A stretch of DNA of 50,101 bases from Mammaliicoccus stepanovicii (GTDB lineage Bacteria; Bacillota; Bacilli; Staphylococcales; Staphylococcaceae): positions 1 through 50,101 of the forward strand of contig NZ_PPQZ01000021.1 of the NCBI RefSeq assembly GCF_002902525.1. Reading direction: 5' to 3'. Below, one piece after another: positions 1 through 7,540 of this stretch (position 1 is its first letter; every line of letters starts with the position of its first letter). The notes beneath the pieces were generated by a model. It saw only the letters and a program-made list of their open reading frames with translations, was not told the origin of the DNA and did not search any database. A program made the position numbers and the translations under genes.

Positions 1-723
1 TTATTATATTGATACCCTTTATAAAATGCATTTAGATAGTCATGTTTATTTATAAACTTTCTTATAGCCAATGCTTCATCATATCTTGGATCGCCTATTT
101 CCATTCCTGAGACATCGATAAATTTAAAACTACCATCAAGATTGATTAGAACATTATCGATTGTGTAATCACCATGAATAATAGTTTGTTTCATATATTT
201 TGGCTTTTCTTTTTTAAGGATCGTTAAGAGTTTTTGATTGCCCTCCGTTTGATTTGAATTCAAATATTTCTCAGCTTTAATGAGTTGATGAGTTAGCCAA
301 TCATCATGTTTAAAATGAAATTTATTAGTGTCAAGAGAATGTAAATGATAAATATATTGCCCGAATTTTTCAATTAATTTTAACTTTTGTTTATGTGGGA
401 TATTACTATTAAGTGCTTCTGATAATGTAATTCCATTTTCAAAGCTCATAAGAAGGTTACTTGTGTTTTTAATTTTAAAAAAATCATAGAATTTTGGTAC
501 AGATATTTCATTTTGGTTTATTAGGCTTTTTAGAGTACTCGCTTCTTTTTTTAGCCATTCATCATAAATATTATGATTTGTAGTTTTTAGCAAATAATAG
601 TTGTCACGGGTTTTTATTTTATAAACAATAGATGTGCATCCTTGATTATCTAATTTTTTAAAATTTAAAATTTAAAATTTCGCCAATTTGATTTTGTAAA
701 TAGTGTATTGTTTCTTGTTCCAT
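1..723 (-). pseudogene. Aminoglycoside phosphotransferase-like kinase, frameshifted and cut by the window edge
   Basis: Read on the minus strand from the ATG at 723-721, the frame gives about 21 residues and stops in an AT-rich tract. A second frame then runs open to the window edge. That frame carries the APH/choline kinase hallmarks HGDYTIDNVL (HGDxxxxN catalytic loop) and IDVSGMEIGDPRYDEA (metal-binding DxG region), typical of Pfam APH. The break lies in three tandem copies of a 7-base unit (660-680). With two copies the two frames would join exactly. The second frame has an in-frame stop just upstream and no normal start, so the full protein is not made from this sequence. Substrate unknown; the family includes antibiotic kinases and small-metabolite kinases. 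The C-terminus lies outside the window. Confidence 0.8.
660..680. repeat. Three tandem 7-bp units inside the broken kinase gene
   Basis: The minus strand reads AAATTTT three times in a row. One unit more or less shifts the reading frame by one base, and removing one unit restores a single open frame for the kinase. This is the layout of a slippage-prone (phase-variable) tract, though with only three units. Confidence 0.85.
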
Positions 724-841
724 ACAATGACTCCTTTTTTTATGTTTGTTTTAACTTGATATTACTTGTAATTATATTATTTTTTTCATCATTATGTTAC
801 TTTATACATATATTTTATAAAATAACAAAGAGGTGAGAATC

Positions 842-1237
842 ATGAATGGCCAATTGCATCATATTGAGATTTATGTGAAAGATATAGCAGTTTCTAAAGT
901 TTTTTATGAATGGTTACTACCTAAATTAAATTACCATTTATACCAAGAATGGGATGAAGGGTTCAGTTTTAAATTAAATTCTACATACATAGTTTTTGTT
1001 CAAGTTAGTGTTGAGTTTAAAGATTTTGGATATCATCGTAAACAGATAGGGTTAAATCACTTAGCTTTTAGTGTGGACTCTAGAGAAGCGGTGGATCATT
1101 TTACTTTAGACTTAAAAAAGAAAGGTATTCCAGTTTTATATGATAATAAACATCCTTACGCTAGTGGAAATGATTCTTATGCTGTTTATTTTGAAGACCC
1201 TGACAGAATCAAACTGGAAATTGTAAGTGAAATATAA
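842..1237 (+). CDS. VOC (glyoxalase/bleomycin-resistance) family protein
   Basis: A 131-residue single-domain protein of the vicinal oxygen chelate fold. It starts LHHIEIYVKD (first beta strand with His6/His7), has LNHLAFSV in the middle (second His) and ends FEDPDRIKLEIV (terminal Glu), matching the usual metal-ligand positions of VOC enzymes. The GTG nine bases upstream overlaps the ribosome site AGAGGTG (829-835), so the ATG at 842 is preferred. Substrate cannot be told; relatives include glyoxalases, dioxygenases and fosfomycin or bleomycin resistance proteins. A GNAT gene follows after 31 bases and may be co-transcribed. Confidence 0.85.
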   Translation: MNGQLHHIEIYVKDIAVSKVFYEWLLPKLNYHLYQEWDEGFSFKLNSTYIVFVQVSVEFKDFGYHRKQIGLNHLAFSVDSREAVDHFTLDLKKKGIPVLYDNKHPYASGNDSYAVYFEDPDRIKLEIVSEI

Positions 1238-1268
1238 TACTGTTTTTCAAATATATTGAGGTGATTGT

Positions 1269-1688
1269 ATGGAATTAGCATTTGTTAATGGTTTTAATTT
1301 ATGTCATGTAAAGCAGATCAAAGAAGTGTATGAGTCAGTTGGATGGTCGTCACATGACGAGCATAATATTATAGAAATCTATAACAATAGTACTCATGTT
1401 TCAATTGCTATCATGAATAACGAAATTGTTGGCATTGCAAGAGCTTTATCTGATGGCGTATATAATGCTGCTATTTATGATGTTATTGTAAAACCAAAGT
1501 ATCAAAGTAATCATATCGGTTATCAAATAGTAGAAAACATCCTATTAGAGATTGGGAATGTCTCGTGCATTCATTTAATTTCTACCCTTGGAAACTGTGA
1601 TTTTTACAAAAAATTAGGATTTAGAAAAACAACAACGGGTATGGCAATCTATCAAAGTGAGCAACTAAGAAATGATTACACTGAGTAA
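1269..1688 (+). CDS. GNAT family N-acetyltransferase
   Basis: A 139-residue compact acetyltransferase. The acetyl-CoA binding motif A is visible as YDVIVKPKYQSNHIGYQIVENIL (residues about 71-93), with a degenerate QxxxIG in place of the usual Q/RxxGxG/A. It is followed by a C-terminal FYKKLGF segment, the standard end of the fold. The start is well placed behind GAGGTG. It lies 31 bases after the VOC gene on the same strand, suggesting a two-gene unit. The acceptor substrate cannot be inferred. Confidence 0.85.
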   Translation: MELAFVNGFNLCHVKQIKEVYESVGWSSHDEHNIIEIYNNSTHVSIAIMNNEIVGIARALSDGVYNAAIYDVIVKPKYQSNHIGYQIVENILLEIGNVSCIHLISTLGNCDFYKKLGFRKTTTGMAIYQSEQLRNDYTE

Positions 1689-1765
1689 GTGTTATACAAA
1701 TTGGCTATGATACATATAACTATAATTATTGAAGTAATGAAGAGTAAGAATATCCAACTAACAAG

Positions 1766-1843
1766 GCGCTAAATAGCAAGACTGATGAATCTAGCAAAAT
1801 AGAGGCGCGCTAAGAAGCAAGATTGAGAAATCTAGCAAAATAG
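1766..1843. repeat. Two tandem copies of a ~37-bp dispersed hairpin repeat
   Basis: Copies at 1766-1802 and 1807-1843 begin GCGCTAA, contain GCAAGA(C/T)TGA and end AATCTAGCAAAATAG, 41 bases apart. The core can fold: GCAAGATT pairs with AATCTAGC with one mismatch around a GAGA or GATG loop. A third copy is at 26076-26112 and a tail fragment at 25218-25232. The rest of the 1689-2014 gap shows no gene. Confidence 0.75.
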
Positions 1844-2014
1844 GAGAGGTCCATAGAATCCTCCCTCGAAAATGTATATTTTTTAATTTTGTATATATGT
1901 GTGCTATAACTAATAAATAGGGGTGTAAAATTTATATTTTGGACTATCATATAATATAAGATAACACACTTTTATAAGATCAAAGTTTTTCAATTAATTT
2001 GAAATGGAGTAAAT

Positions 2015-2512
2015 ATGTATAAAGATTATATTTCTTGGAAACTATTATGTAATATTCAAATGGAGATGTCGTTACGATTTAATAATATCCATATCGAAGA
2101 TTGGAATTTAGAGTATGAAGCATTTAATTTTAATTTTAATCAAATTACATTTAAAAGCAGATTGGCTAAAAAAACGCCTAAAAAAGCAGGATACTTTGTA
2201 GCATTTTGGCATAAAGATGAACAGTATAAAAATGTGCCATTTAGTGTTGATGAATCAAAAGATAAATTGTTGATTAATATTATAGATGGATCAAAGCAAG
2301 GGCAGTTTATTTTCCCTAAAGAAATGCTTCAAACAAAAGGGGTTTTAAAGAGTGATCAACATAATGGGAAAATGGCGATGCGTGTGTATCCAAGTTGGGA
2401 AGTGGATTTAAATCAATCAGCTCTTAAAACCCAGAGCTGGCAAACGCCATATTTTGTTAATATGTCTGATGTTTATCATAAAGATGAGGTTTTAAGTCTT
2501 TATTTAGATTAA
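2015..2512 (+). CDS. MepB family protein
   Basis: 165 residues, the expected size for MepB, the small cytosolic protein encoded after the MepA multidrug pump in S. aureus. Recognisable segments are the LEYEAFNFNF start region, RLAKKTPKKAGYFVAFW, PFSV..DKLLI and FIFPKEMLQTKGVL near the middle. Here there is no mepR or mepA next to it: it stands alone between a repeat-bearing gap and an arylamine N-acetyltransferase. The start follows GGAG. The biochemical role of the family is not established. Confidence 0.85.
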   Translation: MYKDYISWKLLCNIQMEMSLRFNNIHIEDWNLEYEAFNFNFNQITFKSRLAKKTPKKAGYFVAFWHKDEQYKNVPFSVDESKDKLLINIIDGSKQGQFIFPKEMLQTKGVLKSDQHNGKMAMRVYPSWEVDLNQSALKTQSWQTPYFVNMSDVYHKDEVLSLYLD

Positions 2513-2558
2513 GATTTGTACACTACAACAATTATTAAACAGACGAATGAGGTGTATT

Positions 2559-3338
2559 ATGAATTTTAATGACTTAGATGCATATTTAAATGTTCGCGAT
2601 CAAGATGAAGATCGTTATGTGTACTTGGATGAATTGATTTCGAATTTTGTTGAACGTGTCCCTTTTGAAAATATTAATGTACAAAACGGCTGGGACATCG
2701 CACTTGATAATGGAAGTATGTTGCAAAAGATCATTAACGAAAGACGTGGCGGTTATTGTTATGAAAATAATAGACTGTTCCATGAATATTTAAAGTCTAA
2801 AGGCTTTGAAAGCTATTTAATATCTGCCAAAATTAATACTCCTTTTGGGTACTGGAGTAGAGAAGGTTCACATATGAGTATCATCACTGTTATGGATGGT
2901 GAGAAATTTGTGACTGATGTTGGGTTTGGTGATTTACCTTCTAAGAAAATACCTTTAACTAAATCCGATTCTATAAGCGATGTTAACGGTATTTATAAAG
3001 CAGAATATATCAATGAAACGGACTTTGATGTTTTGAAATATGATGAATTTAAAGACGAATGGACGATTCTATATAGGGCTAAAGATATAGAGAGAAACTT
3101 AGAAGATTTCAATGATAATATTGAATATAACAGATTTAATCCAGATTCGATTTTTGTTAAGAGATTAATTATTACTAAAGTAAAACCTTATGGAAGAGTT
3201 ACGATGAGTAATAACCATGTAACGATTACGAGAGATGGCCAAAAGTCTAAAGTGAAAGTGAATGGTGACAATTATCAAGATCTATTAGTTGAATATTTCG
3301 ACATGCGTAAAATCAATATTAAAACGTTTGATGTGTAA
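2559..3338 (+). CDS. Arylamine N-acetyltransferase
   Basis: 259 residues, usual length for bacterial NATs, which move acetyl from acetyl-CoA to arylamines or hydrazines. The Cys-His-Asp triad can be placed: RGGYCYE (catalytic Cys near residue 68), GSHMSIIT (His) and VTDVGFG (Asp). The N-terminal helical VPFENINV segment also fits. The ATG twelve bases upstream lies at the edge of the ribosome site GAGGTG (2549-2554), so the ATG at 2559 is used. It follows the MepB-like gene by 46 bases and may share its transcript. The natural substrate is not predictable. Confidence 0.93.
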   Translation: MNFNDLDAYLNVRDQDEDRYVYLDELISNFVERVPFENINVQNGWDIALDNGSMLQKIINERRGGYCYENNRLFHEYLKSKGFESYLISAKINTPFGYWSREGSHMSIITVMDGEKFVTDVGFGDLPSKKIPLTKSDSISDVNGIYKAEYINETDFDVLKYDEFKDEWTILYRAKDIERNLEDFNDNIEYNRFNPDSIFVKRLIITKVKPYGRVTMSNNHVTITRDGQKSKVKVNGDNYQDLLVEYFDMRKINIKTFDV

Positions 3339-3412
3339 CGGATAGCTTTAATGGGTAGAAGGTAACATAATCAAAGTGTTGGTTGTTATTACAATATGAG
3401 GAGTTGTTATAT

Positions 3413-3532
3413 ATGCAAAATGTTATTATGCGTATTCTGAGATATATTGGTTTTGCGGTTATATTTAGAATGATTCGTAAATTACTGAATAAAGGTACAA
3501 ATAAGAATAATTCAAACGATAATCAACAATAA
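3413..3532 (+). CDS. 39-residue cationic hydrophobic small protein
   Basis: An ATG behind a good ribosome site (GAGGAG, 3398-3403, nine bases away) opens 39 codons. The product starts MQNVIMRILRYIGFAVIF, continues with Arg/Lys-rich RMIRKLL and ends in a Gly/Asn/Gln/Lys tail. The first 27 residues could form one membrane-embedded or amphipathic helix with Arg spaced along it. I do not recognise the family. It is 74 bases after the NAT gene and upstream of a bidirectional terminator. Confidence 0.6.
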   Translation: MQNVIMRILRYIGFAVIFRMIRKLLNKGTNKNNSNDNQQ

Positions 3533-3636
3533 ATTATTATTTTTATTATATGTATGTTTAATAATGAATACTAAGGGAATATTAATAAAACAAAGCTATT
3601 TACCTAGAGTGGTTTTGCAAATAATTTTTTCGTATA

Positions 3637-3682
3637 AAAAAGCACCTTCTAAAAATCAAAAGATTTTTTAGAAGGTGCTTTT
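3637..3682. terminator. Bidirectional intrinsic terminator
   Basis: Long stem AAAAGCACCTTCTAAAAA paired with its complement around a short loop, with A-run and T-run ends. It serves the rightward small gene and the leftward zinc-ribbon gene. Confidence 0.85.
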
Positions 3683-3705
3683 ATGTGTTTGAAATTTTAC
3701 TTATA

Positions 3706-3975
3706 TTAAGCACGCCAACGGTCTAACTTACTCATGAATTTCTTTGTGTACATTTTTTTGAGGAAGAATTTAGATACACGATTCATATCCGATGCTTTAA
3801 ACCGCTTCAAATTGTAGTCATACATGTCATCAAAGCCTAGATCCATTGTCCATTCACCGTTTTGGTAGCAATGGATGCAATATTTTTCAGATAATGAACC
3901 ATCTTTTTCAGTGCCATTTGGTGTCTTCTTATCTAATGGAATACCACAACTTTGGCATTGTTTAACTTTGCTCAT
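3706..3975 (-). CDS. Zinc-ribbon domain protein
   Basis: 89 residues with an N-terminal zinc ribbon: QSCGIPL (CxxC at about 7-10) and YCIHCYQNGEW (second CxxC at about 33-36). This matches the small Putative zinc ribbon family (Zn_ribbon_2). The C-terminal half is basic (RFKASDMNRVSKFFLKKMYTKK) and could contact nucleic acid. It lies 53 bases downstream of the Y-family polymerase on the same strand with no terminator between, so it may ride on the SOS-controlled transcript. Function unknown. Confidence 0.85.
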   Translation of the reverse strand: MSKVKQCQSCGIPLDKKTPNGTEKDGSLSEKYCIHCYQNGEWTMDLGFDDMYDYNLKRFKASDMNRVSKFFLKKMYTKKFMSKLDRWRA

Positions 3976-4028
3976 TTAACCCATCCCCTTTTTATTTAAT
4001 AATAGCATAAAAGGTTAAGGAAAAGTGA

Positions 4029-5288
4029 TTAAGCTTTATGACCTGCTATGAGTCCTTGTCTCTCCAATAAAGTACCACTGTTTAATAAACTAGAACCCCG
4101 CATGACGATGTTTTTACCATATTTCATGCGTATGAAGTCAAGGTGGTTTTCAATTGTTTCTGTCTTAACTTGAAAAGGATCTTCAAATAAAGAAAGCTGC
4201 TTGATTTGGTTAGGTATGAACTTCCCAAATGAAATTGCAATGGTCCTACATAATCGATTTGTTTCCAAATGTTCGGATAAATATTTCCATAATAAATTAA
4301 CAATGACATAGGTGTTCATAAATCCGGTCTTATTAGAAAATTGTTTGCGAACCCCTCCGATATCAGCATATCCAACACTGACACTTATACGAGTAGGGTA
4401 TAAATTCAACTTTCTTGCACGATAATAAACTTCATCTACTTGTTCATTTAAAACTGTTTTAAGTTCATTCATACTATAGTCTCGCATTAATATTTGTGAT
4501 TTTCCAAGTGATTTATCATATGTTTTATGAGGTTTTCGGATAATACTTTCATCTATACCATTAGCATGTAAATGGAGGTCAACACCTATCACACCAAAAT
4601 CACGCTTTAAATATTCAACAGGATAATTTGCTAAATGGCCAACTGTGAAGATACCTTTCTTATTTAGTTTAGCTTCTGTACGGCTATTAATTCCCCACAT
4701 TTTAGCAAGTGGTTGGATGGGCCATAATTTTTCTGGGACATCTTCGTAACGCCATTCTGATATGCCGAGTGGTGTTTGTTTAGCTTCGAAATCCATGGAT
4801 AACTTAGCAAGTAATAAATTTGACCCTACACCAATTGTACTACGGATATGTGTATGCTCTAATATCATATCTTGAATCTTTATAGCAAGATTGAAAGGTG
4901 AATGAGCAAATAAATGATAAGACTCAGATACATCCATAAAAAATTCATCTATACTATATTGATGGAAATCTTCAGGAGCAACAAATTCTAGTGCGAGTTT
5001 GCTTATTTGTGTTGAAAGTTGAATATATTTCTTCATAGATGGATTCATAATATAAATATCTTTGTGTTGAGGTATTTCAAATAACCGTGATCCTGTTGAA
5101 ATGCCAAGTTTTTTTAGTGGAGGTGTCGCTGCCAGTACTACAGAACCTTGACGTTTTGTATCTGCAACGACTGCAAGTTTTGTGTTTAATGGGTTAAGGC
5201 CCTTTTCGATACAAGATGCACAAGCAAAAAAACTCTTTAAATCCACACATAAAATATCTCTATTTAGACAATAATTATAGTCGTACAT
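4029..5288 (-). CDS. Y-family (UmuC/DinB-like) translesion DNA polymerase
   Basis: 419 residues of the ImpB/MucB/SamB type, resembling Bacillus UvrX/YqjW and staphylococcal UmuC-like proteins. Palm residues are visible: ILCVDLKSFFACASCIE (first catalytic Asp) and YSIDEFFMDV (SIDE motif, second acidic pair). The fingers, a helix-hairpin region (LAKMWGINSRTEAKL) and a little-finger domain follow. The start chosen is the ATG at 5288-5286, seven bases behind GAGGTGG; the upstream GTG overlaps that site. A perfect LexA/DinR box lies just upstream, so expression should rise on DNA damage. The C-terminus (QLSLF near residue 365) may be a beta-clamp binding peptide. Confidence 0.93.
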   Translation of the reverse strand: MYDYNYCLNRDILCVDLKSFFACASCIEKGLNPLNTKLAVVADTKRQGSVVLAATPPLKKLGISTGSRLFEIPQHKDIYIMNPSMKKYIQLSTQISKLALEFVAPEDFHQYSIDEFFMDVSESYHLFAHSPFNLAIKIQDMILEHTHIRSTIGVGSNLLLAKLSMDFEAKQTPLGISEWRYEDVPEKLWPIQPLAKMWGINSRTEAKLNKKGIFTVGHLANYPVEYLKRDFGVIGVDLHLHANGIDESIIRKPHKTYDKSLGKSQILMRDYSMNELKTVLNEQVDEVYYRARKLNLYPTRISVSVGYADIGGVRKQFSNKTGFMNTYVIVNLLWKYLSEHLETNRLCRTIAISFGKFIPNQIKQLSLFEDPFQVKTETIENHLDFIRMKYGKNIVMRGSSLLNSGTLLERQGLIAGHKA

Positions 5289-5322
5289 AAAAGCCACCTC
5301 GATTTATAGTACTTCTATTATA

Positions 5323-5336
5323 CGAACGTATGTTCT
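5323..5336 (-). promoter_or_regulatory. LexA (DinR/SOS) box before the Y-family polymerase
   Basis: CGAACGTATGTTCT fits the Gram-positive LexA box (GAAC-N4-GTTC, consensus CGAACATATGTTCG) and sits 35 bases upstream of the polymerase start. It could also touch the divergent amidase promoter. Confidence 0.88.
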
Positions 5337-5500
5337 GTTTTGTAAAGTGATAAGGCACAGAAACTTTATTTAAATTTCAAATAAGCTAATAGTAAACTAC
5401 ATGCGAACAAAAGATAATTAATAATAAATATATTCTTTATCTGTGTTGATTAATGTTTTTAAATAATATAATATGGGAAGAAATTCTTGAGGAGGCTATT

Positions 5501-6502
5501 ATGAAATTTAAATTTGGCACGGCCGTAATTTTATCATCGAGTTTATTAATATCACAATCAGGCGTATATGCTAATGCAAATGATTCTAGTGAAAATAATA
5601 AAACACAAACAGAAAATACAAGTAAATCTATTGATTTTAAAGAAGCGCAAGAAATGAGTCCGAATGAATTAACAAATTTACTAACAGAAGAAGATTTAAC
5701 TTTACATAATAAGGTCGAAGATGATGAATCTACAGAATCAGTACCTCGCATTAAAGAAACGTATCAAGATGTTAATGCATATATTAATAAGCACAATATT
5801 AAACCATCTCCTATCACACAAGATGCTAGGATGAAGGATTTACCAAAATATGATTATAAATCAGATAAGTTCATTGGTGTTATCATCCACGAAACAGCAA
5901 ATAGCAATAGCTCAATAGATAGTGAAATTAAGTACATGTATGAAAATTACGAAAGTGCTTTTGTTCATGCATATGCTGGGAGTAATAAAATAGTACAAAC
6001 AGCATCCAGTGATTATTTAGCTTGGGGTGCTGGTGCAAAAGCTAATCCTTACTTTTATCAAATTGAGTTAGCAAGATCAAATACGTTTGATCAATTCGCT
6101 AAATCTGTAAATAACCAAGCCTATTTAACAGCAAAAATGTTAAAACAAAATGGACTAAAACCATCATTGGCAGATAATAATAGTGAAGGAAAAGGAACGG
6201 TCATCAGTCATAACGCAGTTAGTAAAAACTATGGTGGAACAGATCATACAGATCCAATAAGTTACTTTAGCCAATGGGGATATGATATGAATCAATTTTA
6301 TAATCTTGTACAAAAACATTATGATCAGATGAATGAAACAAGCGAAAATAACGCGATTTCTGGTACAATTTATAAAGTAGCTAAAGGTGACACACTATAT
6401 AATATTTCAAATAGAAGCGGTGTAAGTATAGCAAACATTAAGAAGTTAAATAATTTAAAATCTAATAATGTAGCAATAGGCCAAACATTAAAACTTAAAT
6501 AA
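5501..6502 (+). CDS. Secreted N-acetylmuramoyl-L-alanine amidase with C-terminal LysM
   Basis: 333 residues. A signal peptide (lysine start, hydrophobic AVILSSSLLISQSGV, cleavage near AYANA-type site at about 25) is followed by an acidic low-complexity stretch. Next is an Amidase_2 domain with GVIIHETAN (zinc His), AFVHAYAG (second His) and GGTDHTDP (third His). A single LysM (YKVAKGDTLYNISNRSG to GQTLKLK) ends the protein. The predicted job is cleavage of the MurNAc-L-Ala bond in the wall. The start at 5501 is eight bases behind GAGGAGG; an upstream in-frame ATG at 5453 would bury the signal peptide. It stands alone and is divergent from the SOS polymerase. Confidence 0.9.
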   Translation: MKFKFGTAVILSSSLLISQSGVYANANDSSENNKTQTENTSKSIDFKEAQEMSPNELTNLLTEEDLTLHNKVEDDESTESVPRIKETYQDVNAYINKHNIKPSPITQDARMKDLPKYDYKSDKFIGVIIHETANSNSSIDSEIKYMYENYESAFVHAYAGSNKIVQTASSDYLAWGAGAKANPYFYQIELARSNTFDQFAKSVNNQAYLTAKMLKQNGLKPSLADNNSEGKGTVISHNAVSKNYGGTDHTDPISYFSQWGYDMNQFYNLVQKHYDQMNETSENNAISGTIYKVAKGDTLYNISNRSGVSIANIKKLNNLKSNNVAIGQTLKLK

Positions 6503-6683
6503 ATAAGAATCCAAAGATATTCCTATAAGTATATTGGACAAAATAATTTCAATCTATTTTATAATGCAGTCAAGTTTTAAAGTAGCACAGTATTTTAGCA
6601 AACATATATGTTTAATTGGTAAAACACAATGTTTTTGTAAAAATTTAGATTTTTTTAAAAAATTATAACAATTTGGAAATAAT

Positions 6684-6713
6684 TTGAATTTAGCTAATGA
6701 TTGGTAGTATAAT
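6684..6713 (+). promoter_or_regulatory. Predicted SigA promoter for the small ORF at 6765
   Basis: TTGAAT and TATAAT are separated by 18 bases, about 50 bases upstream of the start codon. Confidence 0.55.
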
Positions 6714-6764
6714 TAAAGCTAATAACATAATAATTAGTCATTAAAATATTTTGGGATGGTACTT

Positions 6765-6950
6765 ATGAATAGGAATAAAGACAAGGCCTGGTATATAGCG
6801 GATGTCGGAGATGATTTGATATATATAGCTGAGAAATTAAATACAAAAGCAAATTCTGAGGATTATCATTTTGAAAATGAACTTTTAATGTTAAAAGAAG
6901 TTCTTGAGACATTAGAGAGTTTAGAATGCTTAAAAGAGCACAGTGAATAA
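6765..6950 (+). CDS. Hypothetical 61-residue acidic protein
   Basis: A short acidic protein starting MNRNKDKAWYIADVGDDLIYIAEKL, probably all-helical (ELLMLKEVLETLESLECLKEH). The ATG at 6765 is used because GGGATGG just before it overlaps the earlier in-frame ATG. A promoter-like sequence lies upstream. I do not recognise the family. It precedes the zinc-response unit, which has its own promoter. Confidence 0.6.
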   Translation: MNRNKDKAWYIADVGDDLIYIAEKLNTKANSEDYHFENELLMLKEVLETLESLECLKEHSE

Positions 6951-7062
6951 TATACGAAATTTGTATGGGACTATTCGTTGCATACAGACGTAGGGATCAC
7001 TTTATTAGATAGCACATCTAGTAAAGAAGATCCTTTTTATTTTGGAAAATTTTATTTTTCTC

Positions 7063-7113
7063 TTGCCAAAAATAAAAAAATGATATATATTTAAAACGTA
7101 GTCATTACGATTT
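7063..7113 (+). promoter_or_regulatory. Promoter with Zur box
   Basis: TTGCCA (7063-7068), 17 bases, then TATATT (7086-7091) form a promoter. The 21-base sequence at 7093-7113 matches the Bacillus/Staphylococcus Zur box (AAATCGTAAT-N-ATTACGATTT) at all but two bases and covers the expected start of transcription. Zinc-loaded Zur would block it. The downstream genes are classical Zur targets. Confidence 0.85.
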
Positions 7114-7145
7114 GCATCCCAAGATATCACATTATATGACTACGT
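7096..7145 (+). other. 5' leader hairpin overlapping the Zur box
   Basis: ACGTAGTCAT (7096-7105) and its exact complement ATGACTACGT (7136-7145) would pair at the 5' end of the mRNA around a 30-base loop. A second short hairpin, GCCAACA/TGTTGGC (7166-7184), follows before the ribosome site. The role is unknown. Confidence 0.5.
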
Positions 7146-7227
7146 ACATCAATAATCAATTCCAGGCCAACATATTTTGTTGGCTTCTTTCATTCAAAAA
7201 TAAAAAAATATGCAAGGAGAAATATAG

Positions 7228-7497
7228 ATGGCGAAAAAATCTAAAATAGCTAAAGAACAAAAGAGAATACAAATGGTTGAAAAATATAGAGAACAACGTG
7301 AATTATTAAAAGCAAATCATGATTATGAAGGCCTAAGAAAATTACCACGAGATGCATCACCAACTCGACTAACACGTAGATGCCAAGTAACAGGTAGACC
7401 AAGAGGTGTATACAGAAAATTTGGTATGTCTAGAATTGCATTACGTGAATATGCACATAAAGGTCAAATTCCAGGTTTGAAAAAATCAAGCTGGTAA
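7228..7497 (+). CDS. rpsN2: Zinc-independent 30S ribosomal protein S14 paralogue
   Basis: 89 residues: the long S14 form ([13 protein letters not shown] to [11 protein letters not shown]) with [28 protein letters not shown]. The short zinc form has two CxxC pairs; here only a single Cys is present, so this is the C-minus (zinc-free) type. When zinc is short it replaces the zinc-binding S14 in the small subunit, releasing zinc. The preceding Zur box and the COG0523 GTPase 43 bases downstream support that role. The start is behind AAGGAG. Confidence 0.93.
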   Translation: MAKKSKIAKEQKRIQMVEKYREQRELLKANHDYEGLRKLPRDASPTRLTRRCQVTGRPRGVYRKFGMSRIALREYAHKGQIPGLKKSSW

Positions 7498-7540
7498 GAA
7501 AAATTATAAATTTCTAATGAGCATTCAAGGGAGAATAACA

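Noticed and set aside
1766-1843. CRISPR array
   Set aside because: Only two units, no spacer of regular length, and other copies are scattered; no cas genes in the window.
5437-5751. 104-codon minus-strand frame over the amidase start
   Set aside because: Antisense to the signal peptide and linker region, Ser/Leu-rich shadow, no ribosome site.
7166-7184. Intrinsic terminator in the rpsN2 leader
   Set aside because: Short stem without a U-run; more likely a leader hairpin.
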